From positions 496,001-560,000 of the forward strand of contig NZ_MEDO01000014.1 of NCBI RefSeq assembly GCF_001724815.1: a stretch of DNA of 64,000 nt. Direction: 5' to 3'. This DNA is from Arenimonas sp. SCN 70-307 (GTDB lineage Bacteria; Pseudomonadota; Gammaproteobacteria; Xanthomonadales; Xanthomonadaceae). The position numbers were made by a program, and so were the translations under genes. Of this stretch, positions 8,753-18,456 are shown in pieces. The notes under the pieces are model-generated. The model was given only the letters and a program-made list of their open reading frames with translations, was not told the DNA's origin and searched no databases. Position 1 is the first letter of the stretch; every line of letters begins with the position of its first letter.

Positions 8753-9421
8753 TCAGGCGGCGGCGACTTCGGCGCGCATGCGGGCGATGACGTCGGCGTA
8801 GTCGGGGGCGTTGAAGATGGCGCTGCCGGCGACGAAGGTGTCGGCGCCGGCCTGGGCGATCGCGCGGATGTTGTCGGCCTTCACGCCGCCGTCGATCTCC
8901 AGGCGGATCGGCTTGCCCAGCTTGTCGATGCGCTCGCGCACGCGCTTGAGCTTGTCGAGCGCCGACGGGATGAAGGCCTGGCCGCCGAAGCCCGGGTTGA
9001 CCGACATCAGAAGCACCAGGTCGAGCTCGGGCAGCACGTAGTCCAGCACTTCCACCGGCGTGGCCGGGTTGAGCACCAGGCCGGCCTGGCAGCCCAAGGA
9101 CTTGATCAGCTGCACCGTGCGGTGCACGTGCTCGCTGGCCTCCGGGTGGAAGCTGATGACGCTCGCGCCGGCGGCGGCGAAGTCCGGCACGATCCGGTCC
9201 ACCGGCTTGACCATCAGGTGCACGTCGATGGGCGCGGTGACGCCGTGCTTGCGCAGCGCCTCGCACACCAGCGGGCCGATGGTGAGGTTGGGCACGTAAT
9301 GGTTGTCCATCACGTCGAAGTGCACCCAGTCGGCGCCGGCGGCGAGCACGGCGTCGACCTCCTCGCCCAGCTTGGCGAAATTCGCCGACAGGATGGACGG
9401 GGCGATGATGCAGTTCGACAT
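8753..9421 (-). CDS. rpe: Ribulose-phosphate 3-epimerase
   Basis: A 222-residue TIM-barrel enzyme interconverting ribulose 5-phosphate and xylulose 5-phosphate in the pentose phosphate pathway. It starts [20 protein letters not shown]. Family motifs are [12 protein letters not shown] (metal-binding His and Asp), [26 protein letters not shown] and VAGSAIF. It is full length. The gene ends directly against the palindrome at 8699-8752 and lies 7 nt downstream of the J-domain gene, so the three minus-strand genes here are probably cotranscribed. Confidence 0.97.
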   Translation of the reverse strand: MSNCIIAPSILSANFAKLGEEVDAVLAAGADWVHFDVMDNHYVPNLTIGPLVCEALRKHGVTAPIDVHLMVKPVDRIVPDFAAAGASVISFHPEASEHVHRTVQLIKSLGCQAGLVLNPATPVEVLDYVLPELDLVLLMSVNPGFGGQAFIPSALDKLKRVRERIDKLGKPIRLEIDGGVKADNIRAIAQAGADTFVAGSAIFNAPDYADVIARMRAEVAAA

Positions 9422-9428
9422 GGCGTCC

Positions 9429-9755
9429 TCAGTTGCGCGAGCGCAGTTTCTTGATCTGGTCGTAGGCCTGGTTGATCTCGCGCGCCTTTTCCTCGGCCTG
9501 CTTGCGCAGGTCCTCGGCGACGCCGCCCAGGCGGTCGGGATGGTACTGGGTGATCAGCCGTCGGTAGGCGCGGTCGATCTCGGCCTCGGTGGCCTCGGAG
9601 GTCAGTCCCAGCACCGCGTACGGGTCGTACTTCTTCGCCCGGAACCAGTCGGCGTCGAAGGCGTGGCCCAGCAGCAGGCCGAGCACGGCGCCGGCCGGGT
9701 GGCGCAGCAGCAGCCAACCGGCGACGAAACCCAGGACCTTGCCGTAGTACCTCAT
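9429..9755 (-). CDS. Membrane-anchored J-domain protein (DjlA-like, short)
   Basis: 108 residues. An N-terminal hydrophobic segment (residues 5-30, GFVAGWLLL and [10 protein letters not shown]) resembles the DjlA anchor. A C-terminal J domain (about 43-105) has DPYAVLGL and the diagnostic HPD at 72-74. The TerB-like middle domain of full-length DjlA is absent, so this is a minimal membrane J protein expected to stimulate a DnaK at the inner membrane. The ATG at 9755 overlaps the stop of the upstream cytochrome gene by 4 nt (ATGA), so the two are translationally coupled. Confidence 0.85.
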   Translation of the reverse strand: MRYYGKVLGFVAGWLLLRHPAGAVLGLLLGHAFDADWFRAKKYDPYAVLGLTSEATEAEIDRAYRRLITQYHPDRLGGVAEDLRKQAEEKAREINQAYDQIKKLRSRN

Positions 9756-10114
9756 GGCACGCTCCCGGCGAAGCCCGGCTGGGCCGCGTACCAGGCCGCG
9801 AGCGCCTGGATGTCGGCCGGCTGCAGCGCGTTGGCGAGGCTGGTCATGGGCACGTGCTGGCGCTTGCCGCTGCGGTAGTCGGCCAGCGCGCGCTCGAGGT
9901 AGAGCTGGTCCTGGCCGCCCAGGTGCGGCGTGCCCGGCGTGCGGCTGGTGCCGTCGTCGCCGTGGCAGGCGGTGCACAGGCCCAGCTTGGCCGGGCGCTC
10001 GGGCGCGCCGGCCACGGCCGGGGCGACGGCGGCCGGGGCGGCCGGGGCCTGCCCGTCGGCGCAGGCCGCCAGCGGGAGCAGGACGAGGGCGAAGACGAAG
10101 GCATGGCGTGGCAT
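9752..10114 (-). CDS. Class I cytochrome c lipoprotein
   Basis: 120 residues. The signal peptide ends in a lipobox, PLAAC (Cys18), so the protein is probably anchored as a periplasm-facing lipoprotein. After an Ala/Pro-rich spacer come the haem-binding motif CTACHG and a possible axial Met in [11 protein letters not shown]. It is a small c4/c5-like electron carrier. The start at 10114 gives the shortest N-terminus with a good signal peptide. It is first in the minus-strand group with the J-domain gene and rpe, and is divergent from purC. Confidence 0.88.
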   Translation of the reverse strand: MPRHAFVFALVLLPLAACADGQAPAAPAAVAPAVAGAPERPAKLGLCTACHGDDGTSRTPGTPHLGGQDQLYLERALADYRSGKRQHVPMTSLANALQPADIQALAAWYAAQPGFAGSVP

Positions 10115-10198
10115 GGGCGCGATTCTAGCAGCGGCCCGCGCACAGGCGCCGTGAGCGCCGTACAATGGCCGGCCCGGTCCCGTTCCCCAGAGACGCCC

Positions 10199-11095
10199 GT
10201 GCCCACCACCCTGCATTCCGCCGAGCTTCCCGGCCTGCCCCTGCTCCACCGCGGCAAGGTCCGCGACGTGTTCGAACTGCCGGGCAAGCGGCTGCTGATG
10301 GTCGCCACCGACCGCCTCTCCGCCTTCGACGTGGTGCTGCCCGACCCGATCCCGGGCAAGGGCGAGATGCTCTGCCAGATCAGCAACTTCTGGTTCGACA
10401 AGACCGCCCACCTCGTGCCCAACCACCTCACCCACGAGGACGTGGCCGGCGTGCTGCCGCCCGGCGTCGACGCCGCGCTCTACGCGCGCCGCTCGGTCGT
10501 CACCAAGCGCCTGCGGCCGGTGCCGGTGGAAGCGATCGTGCGCGGCTACCTGATCGGCAGCGGCTGGAAGGACTACCAGCGCACCGGCGCGGTCTGCGAA
10601 ATCCGCCTGCCGCCGGGCCTGCGCCAGGCCGAGCAGCTGCCGCAGCCCATCTTCACCCCGTCGAGCAAGGCGGCCGTGGGCGACCACGACGAGAACATCA
10701 GCTTCGACACCATGGTGGCCAAGGTCGGCGCCGAGCTGGCCGAGCAGATCCGCGCCGCCACGCTGCAGATCTACCAGTACGCGGCCGCCTACGCGCTCGG
10801 GCGCGGCATCATCATCGCCGACACCAAGCTCGAGTTCGGCCTGGACGAAAACGGCGTGCTGCACGTGATGGACGAGCTGCTCACGCCCGACAGCTCGCGC
10901 TTCTGGCCGGCCGACCAGTACGAGGTGGGCACCAGCCCGCCCAGCTACGACAAGCAGTTCGTGCGCGACTACCTCGAGACCCTGGACTGGGACAAAACCG
11001 CGCCCGGCCCGCGCATCCCCGCCCCGGTCATCGAGGGCACGCGCGCCAAGTACGCCGAGGCCCTGGCCCGTCTGGCCGACATCCACCTCGATTGA
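10199..11095 (+). CDS. purC: Phosphoribosylaminoimidazole-succinocarboxamide synthase
   Basis: 298 residues. It joins CAIR and aspartate, using ATP, to give SAICAR in purine synthesis. It starts with GTG ([13 protein letters not shown]). Motifs include [45 protein letters not shown] and IADTKLEFG, and the aspartate-side signature [11 protein letters not shown]. The length fits the longer, yeast-like ADE1 form found in Xanthomonads. An ATG at 10165 lies in another frame and was rejected. It stands alone, divergent from the cytochrome c gene. Confidence 0.97.
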   Translation: MPTTLHSAELPGLPLLHRGKVRDVFELPGKRLLMVATDRLSAFDVVLPDPIPGKGEMLCQISNFWFDKTAHLVPNHLTHEDVAGVLPPGVDAALYARRSVVTKRLRPVPVEAIVRGYLIGSGWKDYQRTGAVCEIRLPPGLRQAEQLPQPIFTPSSKAAVGDHDENISFDTMVAKVGAELAEQIRAATLQIYQYAAAYALGRGIIIADTKLEFGLDENGVLHVMDELLTPDSSRFWPADQYEVGTSPPSYDKQFVRDYLETLDWDKTAPGPRIPAPVIEGTRAKYAEALARLADIHLD

Positions 11096-11156
11096 GGCAG
11101 CCGGCGCGGCGCGGGGCTATCATCAGCCGCAAGCCCGAAACCGCAGGAGCGCCACC

Positions 11157-11660
11157 ATGGCCAGCTCACCCGAACTGATGGACCAGCCGGATCCGCGCCG
11201 GCCGATCGACCGCTGGCTCGACAGCTACGCCGGCGACCACGTCAACGCCACCAACCAGGCCATCCACCTGGTTTGCGTGCCGGCCATCGTCTGGTCGGTG
11301 ACCGCGGCGTTCTGGCTCATCCCGGTGCCGCCGGCGCTGGCCAACCCCGGCGCCTGGATGGCGGTGGCCATGTTCATGGCCTGGCTCTGGTACTGGAAGC
11401 TCTCGCGACGCCTCGCGGTGGGTGCGCTGGTCACCTTCGTGGCCTTTGGCTTCCTCAACCGCTACCTGTGGCTGCGCTTCGGCGCCGAGGGCCTGGCCTG
11501 GATCGCGGCCGGCGTGTTCGTGGTGGCCTGGATCGGCCAGTTCATCGGCCACAAGATCGAGGGCCGGCGCCCGAGCTTCTTCACCGACCTCAAGTACCTG
11601 CTGGTCGGCCCGCTGTGGACGCTCGACAAGCTCTACCGCAAGCTCGGCTGGGGCCGCTGA
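11157..11660 (+). CDS. Mpo1-like (DUF962/YGL010w family) membrane protein
   Basis: 167 residues with four membrane segments (about 42-60, 64-80, 85-105 and 112-132). The characteristic N-terminal motif HVNATNQAIHLVCVP, with the conserved His residues, and the second motif WIGQFIGHKIEGRRPSFF place it in the Mpo1 family. Yeast Mpo1 is an Fe(II)-dependent dioxygenase that removes a carbon from 2-hydroxy fatty acids; the bacterial role is not established. The ATG follows a GCAGGAG ribosome-binding site, and a strong terminator follows the gene. Confidence 0.88.
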   Translation: MASSPELMDQPDPRRPIDRWLDSYAGDHVNATNQAIHLVCVPAIVWSVTAAFWLIPVPPALANPGAWMAVAMFMAWLWYWKLSRRLAVGALVTFVAFGFLNRYLWLRFGAEGLAWIAAGVFVVAWIGQFIGHKIEGRRPSFFTDLKYLLVGPLWTLDKLYRKLGWGR

Positions 11661-11678
11661 GCCAGAAGCAAACGAAAA

Positions 11679-11713
11679 GGCGCGGGAGCCGGGGCTCCCG
11701 CGCCTTCTTTTTT
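11679..11713. terminator. Bidirectional intrinsic terminator
   Basis: An 11-bp GC-rich stem (11679-11704) with a 4-nt loop is flanked by AAAA on the left and a T-rich tract on the right. It separates the convergent Mpo1-like gene and the small membrane protein gene. Confidence 0.9.
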
Positions 11714-11721
11714 CGCTGCGG

Positions 11722-12210
11722 TCAGAGCGCCAGTGCCGCGGCGCCGAAGCCCAGCATCGCCAGGCCGACGCCGACGATGATGCCGACCACGGTCAGGATG
11801 ATGGCGTAGACCAGCACCACCAGCAGCGAGCGGCCGAAGCCGATGGCGCTGCCGTCGGCACGCTTGATCAGCAGGTTCACCAGCAGGGCGGTGACCAGGA
11901 ACCCGACCAGCAGGCTCAGGCCCATCGCGCCCAGGATCGCCGCGCCCGCGCCGGCCATCGCCGCCGCGGCCGCCTCCGGATCGCCGCCCGCGCCAAAGTC
12001 GCCGATGCCGAACAGCATCGAGAAGGCGCCGTTGAGGAAGAAACCCACTACCGTCGCCAGCGCCACGACGCCCAGGCAACGCAGGAAGCCGGGCGAGAAC
12101 CCGGCCGCGATGCGCACCGAAAGCTTCAGGATCAACGCGGCGATGGGCAAACCCACCAGCATCATGACCAGGAGGCCGATCAACGCGCCCCCGATGGCTG
12201 CCATTCCCAT
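11722..12210 (-). CDS. Hypothetical polytopic membrane protein
   Basis: 162 residues with about four hydrophobic segments (8-28, 42-65, 88-110 and 128-155), rich in Gly/Ala/Val/Leu, separated by a loop GDFGAGGDPEAAAA. No known family is recognised. The start at 12210 (MGMAAIGGAL) follows a convincing ribosome-binding site, AAAGGGGAG. It is divergent from the EamA transporter gene over about 127 nt and ends at the shared terminator. Confidence 0.7.
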   Translation of the reverse strand: MGMAAIGGALIGLLVMMLVGLPIAALILKLSVRIAAGFSPGFLRCLGVVALATVVGFFLNGAFSMLFGIGDFGAGGDPEAAAAAMAGAGAAILGAMGLSLLVGFLVTALLVNLLIKRADGSAIGFGRSLLVVLVYAIILTVVGIIVGVGLAMLGFGAAALAL

Positions 12211-12337
12211 GACGAAACTCCCCTTTCGTTGGTTGTGCGCTCGTGGCGCCCCGCGACTTTGGCCCGGCCGGCGGGTCGGCGGCAAGGGGCGCAGGCATCG
12301 GGGCGATAATGGCCTGCCCTGACGCCCGGCCCGCCCG

Positions 12338-13225
12338 ATGCCCCTGCGCGACATCCTCATCGCCCTGCTGATCTGCCTGGCCTGGGCCGGCAACTTCCTG
12401 GGCTCGGCCCTGGCCCTGCGCGAGCTGCCCCCGCTGCTGTTCACCGCCCTGCGCCTGGCCCTGCTGCTGGTGCTGCTGGCGCCCTTCCTGCGCCGCCCTT
12501 CGCCCGGTCAGTGGCCGCGGCTGCTGGCGATCTGCACCTGCACGGGCGTGCTGCACTTCGGGCTGAGCTTCTGGGCGCTCAAGCTGGCCGGCGACCTGAG
12601 CTCGCCCGCCATCGTGATGCAGAGCTACGTGCCGATGTCGGTGCTGCTGGCCTGGGCGCTGCTGGGCGAGCGCTTCGCCTGGCGCACGGGCACGGCCATC
12701 GCGCTGAGCTTCGCCGGCGTGCTGGTGCTGGGCTTCGACCCGCTGGTGCTCGACCACCCGGCCTCGCTGGGCCTGATGCTGGCCTCGGCCTTCTTCCTGG
12801 CGGTGAGCACGGTGCTGATGCGCGGCCTGGGCGGCGTCACCCGCTACGGCATGCAGGCCTGGACGGCGGCGGTGGGCCTGGGCCCGCTGCTGGCGCTGAG
12901 CCTGTGGCTCGAGCCCGGCGCGCTGGCGACGCTGGGCGGCATCTCGGGCACGGCCTGGGCCGGCATCGGCTACGCGGCCATCGTGGCCTCGGTGATCGGC
13001 CACGGCCTGTACTACTCGCTGGTGCAGCGCCACGCCGTGGCGAAGGTGATGCCCTGGCTGCTGCTCACGCCGGTGTTCGCGATGGGGCTGGGCGTGGCCT
13101 TCTGGGGCGACCGCCCCGGCCCCAGGCTCTGGATCGGCGGCGCCATGACCCTGGCCGGCATCCTGCTTATCGCCCTGCGGACCCAGGCCAAGTCCCGCCC
13201 CGCCCCACTGCCCGAGGAACTCTGA
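12338..13225 (+). CDS. EamA/DMT-family transporter
   Basis: 295 residues with ten predicted membrane helices in two EamA repeats. The first repeat carries CLAWAGNFLGSALALRELPP and the second ends GAMTLAGILLIAL. DMT proteins of this type export amino acids or other small metabolites; the substrate cannot be read from sequence. It is monocistronic, followed within 10 nt by an intrinsic terminator. Confidence 0.9.
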   Translation: MPLRDILIALLICLAWAGNFLGSALALRELPPLLFTALRLALLLVLLAPFLRRPSPGQWPRLLAICTCTGVLHFGLSFWALKLAGDLSSPAIVMQSYVPMSVLLAWALLGERFAWRTGTAIALSFAGVLVLGFDPLVLDHPASLGLMLASAFFLAVSTVLMRGLGGVTRYGMQAWTAAVGLGPLLALSLWLEPGALATLGGISGTAWAGIGYAAIVASVIGHGLYYSLVQRHAVAKVMPWLLLTPVFAMGLGVAFWGDRPGPRLWIGGAMTLAGILLIALRTQAKSRPAPLPEEL

Positions 13226-13233
13226 AAAAGAAA

Positions 13234-13251
13234 GGCGGGCCGGAGCCCGCC
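13234..13251. terminator. Intrinsic terminator between convergent genes
   Basis: A GGCGGGC/GCCCGCC stem with a 4-nt loop is preceded by an A-rich stretch and followed by a T-containing tract. It serves the EamA gene and probably the MMPL operon from the other side. Confidence 0.8.
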
Positions 13252-13277
13252 TTCCTGTTCTTGCCCTGCGAAGCCGG

Positions 13278-15776
13278 TCAGAGGCGCGCGGTCCACTCGT
13301 CCTTTTCGCCCGGGCGCAGCAGCAGGCGGCACAGCGCGGGCAGGAAGATGATGGCGGCCACCATGTTCACCACGAACATGAAGGTGAGCATGATGCCCAT
13401 GTCGGCCTGGAACTTCAGGTCCGAGAAGATCCACATCGCCACGCCCACCGCCAGCGTCAGCGCGGTGTAGAAGATCGCGATGCCGGTGGTCTTGAGCGCG
13501 ATGAAGTAGCTCTCCGACAGCGTGCGGCCCGGCGTCTGCATCGCCTCGCGCATGCGCGCGAAGATGTAGATGCCGTAGTCCACGCCGATGCCCACGCCCA
13601 GGGCCACCACGCACAGCGTGTTGACCTTCATGCCGATGTCGAGCTCGACCATCAGCGAGTGGCCCAGTTCGGTCACCAGCACCAGCGGCAGCAGGATGCA
13701 CAGCGCCGAGAGCGGGCTGCGGAAGCTGATCAGGCACATCACGAACACCGCCGCGTACAGCAGGTACAGGATGGTGTGCTCGGAGGCGCGCACCGTGTCG
13801 TTGGTGGCGGCCATGACGCCCACGTTGCCGGTGGCAAGGCGCAGGTTCACCTGGTCGGTGGTGAAGTTCGGGTCCTCGGCGGCCTGCTCGGCCAGGCGCA
13901 CGCGCAGGTTGCCCTCGGCGTAGGCGTTGTTCTCCTCGCGGAACTGCTTCACCGCCGCGACCACGCGGTCGATGGTGGTGGCGCGGTGGTCGGAGGTGAA
14001 GATGGTGATCGGGATCGCGCTGCAGTCGACGTTGAGCAGGCCCGAGTCGGTCTCGAAGCTCTGCGTCGCCTGGCGCAGCGTGTCCGGGTCGCGCGGCAGC
14101 ACGCGCCAGGCCGCCAGGCCGTCGTTCCAGCCGGCGTTGACGATCTTCGACGCCGCCGGCAGCGTGATCACCTGCTCGACGCCCTCGACGTTCTCCATGT
14201 GCCAGGCGAACCGGTCGATCAGCTCCATCGCCGCGTAGGACGTGGTGCAGGCCGAGGGGCCGGCCTCGGCGATGACGTTGAGGATGTCCACGCCCAGGGC
14301 GAAGCGCTCGGAGATCAGCACCGCGTCCTGGTTGTAGCGCGCGTCGGCGTGCAGCTCGGCCACGCCCTGCTGGGCGTCGCCGATCATCACCTTGTTGCCG
14401 TGCTGCCAGGCGAAGAACCAGGACACCAGGCCGATGGCGACCACGGTGTAGGCGATCTTCGGGCGGCTCAGGCGCGACAGCGCGGCCCAGATGCGGTCGA
14501 AGCGGGTCAGCTGGCGCAGGCGGAACTCGCGCTTGCGGTCGATGTTGCGCAGGCGCGTGTAGCTCAGCAGCACCGGCAGCAGCACCAGGTCGGTGAGGAT
14601 GGTCAGCGCCACGCCGATGGTGGCGGTGATGGCGAGCTCGCGCACCATGTCAATCGGGATGATCATGATCGCGCCGAAGCCGATGCAGCCGGCCAGCAGC
14701 GCCACCGTGCCCGGGATGAGCAGCATGCGGAACGACAGGCGGGCGGCCTCGAGCGGCTCGACCGCGTCCTTGGAGCGCGCGCGCAGCTCCTCGACCGTGC
14801 CCTCCTCGAGCCCGCCGAAGAAGATCTCGCCGCGGAAGCGGTTGATCATCTGTTCGCCGTGGCTGACCGCGATCGCGAAGATCAGGAAGGGCGTGAGCAT
14901 GTTCATCGGGTCGATGCCGAAGCCCATCAGCTGCAGGGCGCCGAGCATCCACACCACCGAGACCATCGCCGCGGCGACGGTGAGCGTGGCCAGCTTGACC
15001 GAGGTCGAGTACAGGAACAGCAGCAGCCAGGTGAAGCCGATGGTCAGCGCGAAGAACTTGATCACCGAGCGCGCGCCGTCGCTGATGTCGCCCACCATCT
15101 TGGCGAAGCCGATGATGTGGACGCTGTGGTTCTCGTCCTCGTACTTCTGGCGGATGGCCTCGAACTGGTTGGCCACCTGCTGGTAGTCGACCTTGTTGAC
15201 GTCGGACTCGGGGATCAGGTCGGCCCAGATCATCGCGCCCGAGAAGTCCTTGGCCACCAGCCGGCCGACGATGTTGGCCTTGATGATGTTGCTGCGGATC
15301 TGCTCGTAGTCGCCCTCGGCGGCCTGGAAGCCCTCGACGTTCGGGGTGAACTCCTGCGGGATGACGTTGCCGCCCGACAGGCCGTCCTCGACCACCTCGA
15401 TGAAGCGCACGTTCGGGGTGAACAGCGAGCGGGCGCGGGCGTCGTCGGTGGCGTCGAGGTTGATCACCTCGTTGGTGATGTTCTCCAGCGTCGCCATGAA
15501 CTGCTGGTCGAACATGTCGCCGTCCTTCGCGATCACGGCGACGAGCACGCGGTTGGCACCGCCGAACTCCGCCTCGTAATCCTGGAAGGTCTGCATGTAC
15601 TCGTGCTGCAGCGGCACCTGCTTCTTGAAGCCGGCGTCCACCTTGAGCTGGCTGGCGAAATACAGCATCGCCACGGTGACGATCGCGAACAGCACCAGGA
15701 TCACCGGCCGGTTCGAGAAGACGATGTTCTCGGCGAAGCGGGCGAACGGGCCGGGCTGGGCGTTGGGCAGGCTCAT
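13278..15776 (-). CDS. MMPL-family RND permease
   Basis: 832 residues with two RND repeats. Each has one membrane segment, a large periplasmic domain and a five-helix block with sterol-sensing-domain character (SHGEQMINRFRGE; VALGVGIGVDYGIYIFARM). It starts MSLPNAQPGPFARF; upstream in-frame Met codons lack homology-like sequence. No cognate membrane-fusion or TolC-type partner is present. The three genes preceding it encode a YCF48 propeller, a DUF1329 protein and a DUF1302 barrel, a recurring set in gammaproteobacteria. It probably moves a lipid or other hydrophobic compound across the inner membrane. The substrate is unknown. Confidence 0.9.
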   Translation of the reverse strand: MSLPNAQPGPFARFAENIVFSNRPVILVLFAIVTVAMLYFASQLKVDAGFKKQVPLQHEYMQTFQDYEAEFGGANRVLVAVIAKDGDMFDQQFMATLENITNEVINLDATDDARARSLFTPNVRFIEVVEDGLSGGNVIPQEFTPNVEGFQAAEGDYEQIRSNIIKANIVGRLVAKDFSGAMIWADLIPESDVNKVDYQQVANQFEAIRQKYEDENHSVHIIGFAKMVGDISDGARSVIKFFALTIGFTWLLLFLYSTSVKLATLTVAAAMVSVVWMLGALQLMGFGIDPMNMLTPFLIFAIAVSHGEQMINRFRGEIFFGGLEEGTVEELRARSKDAVEPLEAARLSFRMLLIPGTVALLAGCIGFGAIMIIPIDMVRELAITATIGVALTILTDLVLLPVLLSYTRLRNIDRKREFRLRQLTRFDRIWAALSRLSRPKIAYTVVAIGLVSWFFAWQHGNKVMIGDAQQGVAELHADARYNQDAVLISERFALGVDILNVIAEAGPSACTTSYAAMELIDRFAWHMENVEGVEQVITLPAASKIVNAGWNDGLAAWRVLPRDPDTLRQATQSFETDSGLLNVDCSAIPITIFTSDHRATTIDRVVAAVKQFREENNAYAEGNLRVRLAEQAAEDPNFTTDQVNLRLATGNVGVMAATNDTVRASEHTILYLLYAAVFVMCLISFRSPLSALCILLPLVLVTELGHSLMVELDIGMKVNTLCVVALGVGIGVDYGIYIFARMREAMQTPGRTLSESYFIALKTTGIAIFYTALTLAVGVAMWIFSDLKFQADMGIMLTFMFVVNMVAAIIFLPALCRLLLRPGEKDEWTARL

Positions 15777-15786
15777 GGAAACTCCC

Positions 15787-16986
15787 TTACTGCGGGCGGA
15801 ACAGGCCGGCGCCCTTGTCGCCAACCACGATGAAGCCGGCATCGCCGGCCGGCATGACCCCGGTCAGGTTCGGCGTTTCGCCGCTGGCCATCTCGTACCG
15901 GGTCTCGGTGAACGGCGAATCGCCGTCCGGGCGCTGCAGGACCACGCCGTTGGCGCCCACCAGGATGGCGCCGCCGCCGGGCAGCGCGTGGCCGCCCATC
16001 AGCGAGGTGGTGATGCCGGTTTCCACGGCCGTCCAGCTGTTGCCCATGTCGCGCGACTCGAGCACGTTGCCGCGCAGGCCGTAGGCCAGCAGGTGGCCCT
16101 CGTCCCAGGACAGCACGCCGAACATCGAGCCCTCGTAGGGCAGGCGCTTGCGCACCCAGGTCTCGCCGCCGTCGGAGGAACGCAGGAAGGTGCCGCGCTC
16201 GCCGACGATCACCAGGGTGCCGTCGCCGGCCTGGCCCATGGCGTAGAAGTGCGGGTCGGCCTCGGCCTCGAGCTCGAGGTCGGCCGCGTCGAAGGTCCAC
16301 TCGTCGCCGCCTTCCGCGGCCGCGGGCTCGTCGGCCGCCGGGGCGTCGTCATGGTCGAGGATCTGGCGCGGTTCCCAGGTCACGCCGCCATCGGTGGACA
16401 CCAGCATCATCGCGTAGGCGCCGACGGCGTAGCCGTTCATGCCGTCGGTGAACAGGATGTCCATCACCGGCACGCCGTCGAGCGGGTCGGCGTAGTCGGG
16501 GGTCCAGGTCTGCACGCGGCGGCGCGTCCAGGTCTGGCCGCCGTCGGTGGAATGCACGATCACGCCGTCGTGGCCGCCGGCCCAGAGCACGCCGTTGGCG
16601 CTGGCGATGGTGGTGAGGGTGGAGCGGGTCGGCACCGGCGCCTGGCGCCAGTCGTTGCCGTCGTCGGACACCAGCACGTGGCCACGCTCGCCGACGGTGA
16701 AGTAACCGGCGCTGGTGGCCACCACGTCGAGCAGCAGCGAGCGCGAGGCGCGCGGCATCATCTCGGCGTCGAGGGTGGCGGGGTCGGCGGCGGGGGAGCC
16801 CGCGCCGGGTTCGGTGGCCGCGCCTTCGCCCTCGAGGGGCTCGGCGGCGTCCGCCGCTTCGAATTCTTCGGTTTGCGCGGCCTCGTCGGTCGTCGCCTCG
16901 TCCGGCGACTGCGCCGCCAGCGGCAACGCCAGCACCAGCGCCAGGGCGCCGGCCAGGCGCGTGCGGTTGATCAGCTTGCTCGGCAT
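15787..16986 (-). CDS. Periplasmic YCF48/BNR-repeat beta-propeller protein
   Basis: 399 residues. The signal peptide (1-25, ending PLAAQ) is followed by an acidic Ala/Glu-rich linker (27-75). A beta-propeller follows, with repeated BNR/YCF48 blades such as STDGGQTWTRR, STDGGVTWEPR, SSDGGETWVRK and SRDMGNSWTAV. The acidic insert near 215-245 interrupts a blade. It lies 10 nt upstream of the MMPL permease and is probably its periplasmic accessory. YCF48/Hcf136 relatives act in assembly of membrane complexes; here the role is inferred only from gene order. Confidence 0.88.
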   Translation of the reverse strand: MPSKLINRTRLAGALALVLALPLAAQSPDEATTDEAAQTEEFEAADAAEPLEGEGAATEPGAGSPAADPATLDAEMMPRASRSLLLDVVATSAGYFTVGERGHVLVSDDGNDWRQAPVPTRSTLTTIASANGVLWAGGHDGVIVHSTDGGQTWTRRRVQTWTPDYADPLDGVPVMDILFTDGMNGYAVGAYAMMLVSTDGGVTWEPRQILDHDDAPAADEPAAAEGGDEWTFDAADLELEAEADPHFYAMGQAGDGTLVIVGERGTFLRSSDGGETWVRKRLPYEGSMFGVLSWDEGHLLAYGLRGNVLESRDMGNSWTAVETGITTSLMGGHALPGGGAILVGANGVVLQRPDGDSPFTETRYEMASGETPNLTGVMPAGDAGFIVVGDKGAGLFRPQ

Positions 16987-17030
16987 CTCTCTCTCCTGCC
17001 CTGCCCCGGCACGCGCGGGGCCCTTAACGC

Positions 17031-17054
17031 AGCCGCGCCCTTTCGGGCGCGGCT
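17031..17054 (-). promoter_or_regulatory. Intercistronic hairpin in the DUF1329-YCF48 gap
   Basis: A perfect 10-bp GC-rich stem (AGCCGCGCCC and its complement) with a 4-nt loop lies between DUF1329 and the YCF48 gene. It has no following U-tract on the minus strand. It may be a processing or stability element that sets unequal expression of outer-membrane and inner-membrane parts. Confidence 0.5.
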
Positions 17055-17075
17055 GGTACTTCCTTCACGCGTGGA

Positions 17076-18440
17076 TCAGCGCACGCCCGCGGTGCGCAGG
17101 TTCTGCGGCGAGTAGTTCGCCGGGGTGCTCTGGTAGCCGAAGTCGCGCGGCTTGTCCTCGTTGTCGAGCAGCATGGTGATGTAGCGGCCCGACTTGAGGT
17201 CGTGGTGGGTCTCGAGGGTGGACCAGAAGGTCGGCACCTCGTAGTAGTTCACCGACGGCGCATCCGAATAACGCCACAGGTTGCCCTGGCCGTCGTAGTG
17301 GTCGATCAGCATGATCTGCCAGCTGTCTTCGTCCACGTAGAAGGTGCGGCGGCTGTTGATGTGGCGCTGGCCGGCCTTGAGCTTGGCCTCGACCACCCAC
17401 ACGCGGTGCAGCTCGTAGCGCATGTGGTCGGGGTTGAGGTGGCCCGGGCGGATCAGGTCGGCGACCTTGGTCTTGTCGCTGTGCGCCTTGTAGGCGTTGT
17501 ACGGGACCAGCATCTCCTTCTTGCCCACCAGGGTCCACTCGAAGCGGTCCATGGCGCCGTTGAACATGTCGGTCATGTCATTGGTGCGCAGGCCGTCCGA
17601 GGCGGTGCCCGGGTTGTCGTAGGCGACGTTCGGGGCGCGGCGCACGCGGCGCTGGCCCGGGTTGTACACCCACGCCTGGCGCGGCGCGGCGGCCGCGTTC
17701 AGGGTTTCGTGCACCAGCAGCACCTGGCCGGCCAGGCGGGCCGGACCGAGCACTTCCTGCTTGAAGTACAGCAGGATGTTGTTGATGTTCTCCGAGGTGT
17801 TGCCCGGCTTGTAGTACAGGCCCAGCAGCTCCTCGCGCACGCGGGTGAGGGTGAACGAACCGTTGGCGCTGGGCGCCGCCTGGTTCGAGTAGCTGATCAC
17901 CGACAGGCCCTTGTACTTGAGCTTGTGGTTCCAGATCACCTCGTAGCCGTTCTGCGGGATCGGGAACGGGATGCCCTCGGCGCAGTTCTGCACGCCCTCG
18001 CCATTGGCCACCAGCTGGCACTGGGTGGCGTTGCGCTTGGTGAACTCGTAGGTGCGCTGCGGGAACGAGGCGCTGCGGCGGGTCGGGTACACGTCCATGC
18101 GGAAGGTCGGGTACTTGGCGAACATCGCCTTCTGGCCCGGGGTCAGCACGTTGGCGTACTGCTGCACGTTGGCTCGGGTGACCGAGTACAGCGGCTTGTC
18201 GTTGGCGTACGGGTCGATGTGGAAGGTACCGACGCGGAAGCCGGCCGGCGGGGTGGTGATGCCACCCTCCCAGGCCGGGATGGTGCCGGCGGCGTTGCCG
18301 GCCTTCTCGGCGCCCACCGGGGTGAGCTCGCGGCCGAGCTTGGCCGCTTCCTGGGCGCTGACGGCCGCGTTGGCGGTGCCGACGGCGAACACCGCGGCGC
18401 CCGCTGCGAGGGCCAGTGCGTGTTTCCTGTAGTTCTTCAT
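17076..18440 (-). CDS. Periplasmic DUF1329 protein
   Basis: 454 residues with a clean Sec signal peptide (MKNYRKHALALAAGAAVFAV, cleaved near NAA). The body carries the family features: an N-terminal LGRELTPVGAEKAGN, FRMDVYPTRRSASFP, WVYNPGQRRVRRAPN, FEWTLVGKKEMLVPYN and HRVWVVEA. DUF1329 proteins are thought to share the LolA/LolB lipid-carrier fold, which would suit a hydrophobic-ligand chaperone between the RND permease and the outer-membrane barrel. That role is an inference. It follows the DUF1302 gene by 16 nt. Confidence 0.9.
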   Translation of the reverse strand: MKNYRKHALALAAGAAVFAVGTANAAVSAQEAAKLGRELTPVGAEKAGNAAGTIPAWEGGITTPPAGFRVGTFHIDPYANDKPLYSVTRANVQQYANVLTPGQKAMFAKYPTFRMDVYPTRRSASFPQRTYEFTKRNATQCQLVANGEGVQNCAEGIPFPIPQNGYEVIWNHKLKYKGLSVISYSNQAAPSANGSFTLTRVREELLGLYYKPGNTSENINNILLYFKQEVLGPARLAGQVLLVHETLNAAAAPRQAWVYNPGQRRVRRAPNVAYDNPGTASDGLRTNDMTDMFNGAMDRFEWTLVGKKEMLVPYNAYKAHSDKTKVADLIRPGHLNPDHMRYELHRVWVVEAKLKAGQRHINSRRTFYVDEDSWQIMLIDHYDGQGNLWRYSDAPSVNYYEVPTFWSTLETHHDLKSGRYITMLLDNEDKPRDFGYQSTPANYSPQNLRTAGVR

Positions 18441-18456
18441 CTACTGCCTCCTGGCC

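Noticed and set aside
10165-11178. Plus-strand frame starting ATG at 10165 over purC
   Set aside because: It is in a different frame from purC and gives an Arg/Pro-rich sequence without motifs.
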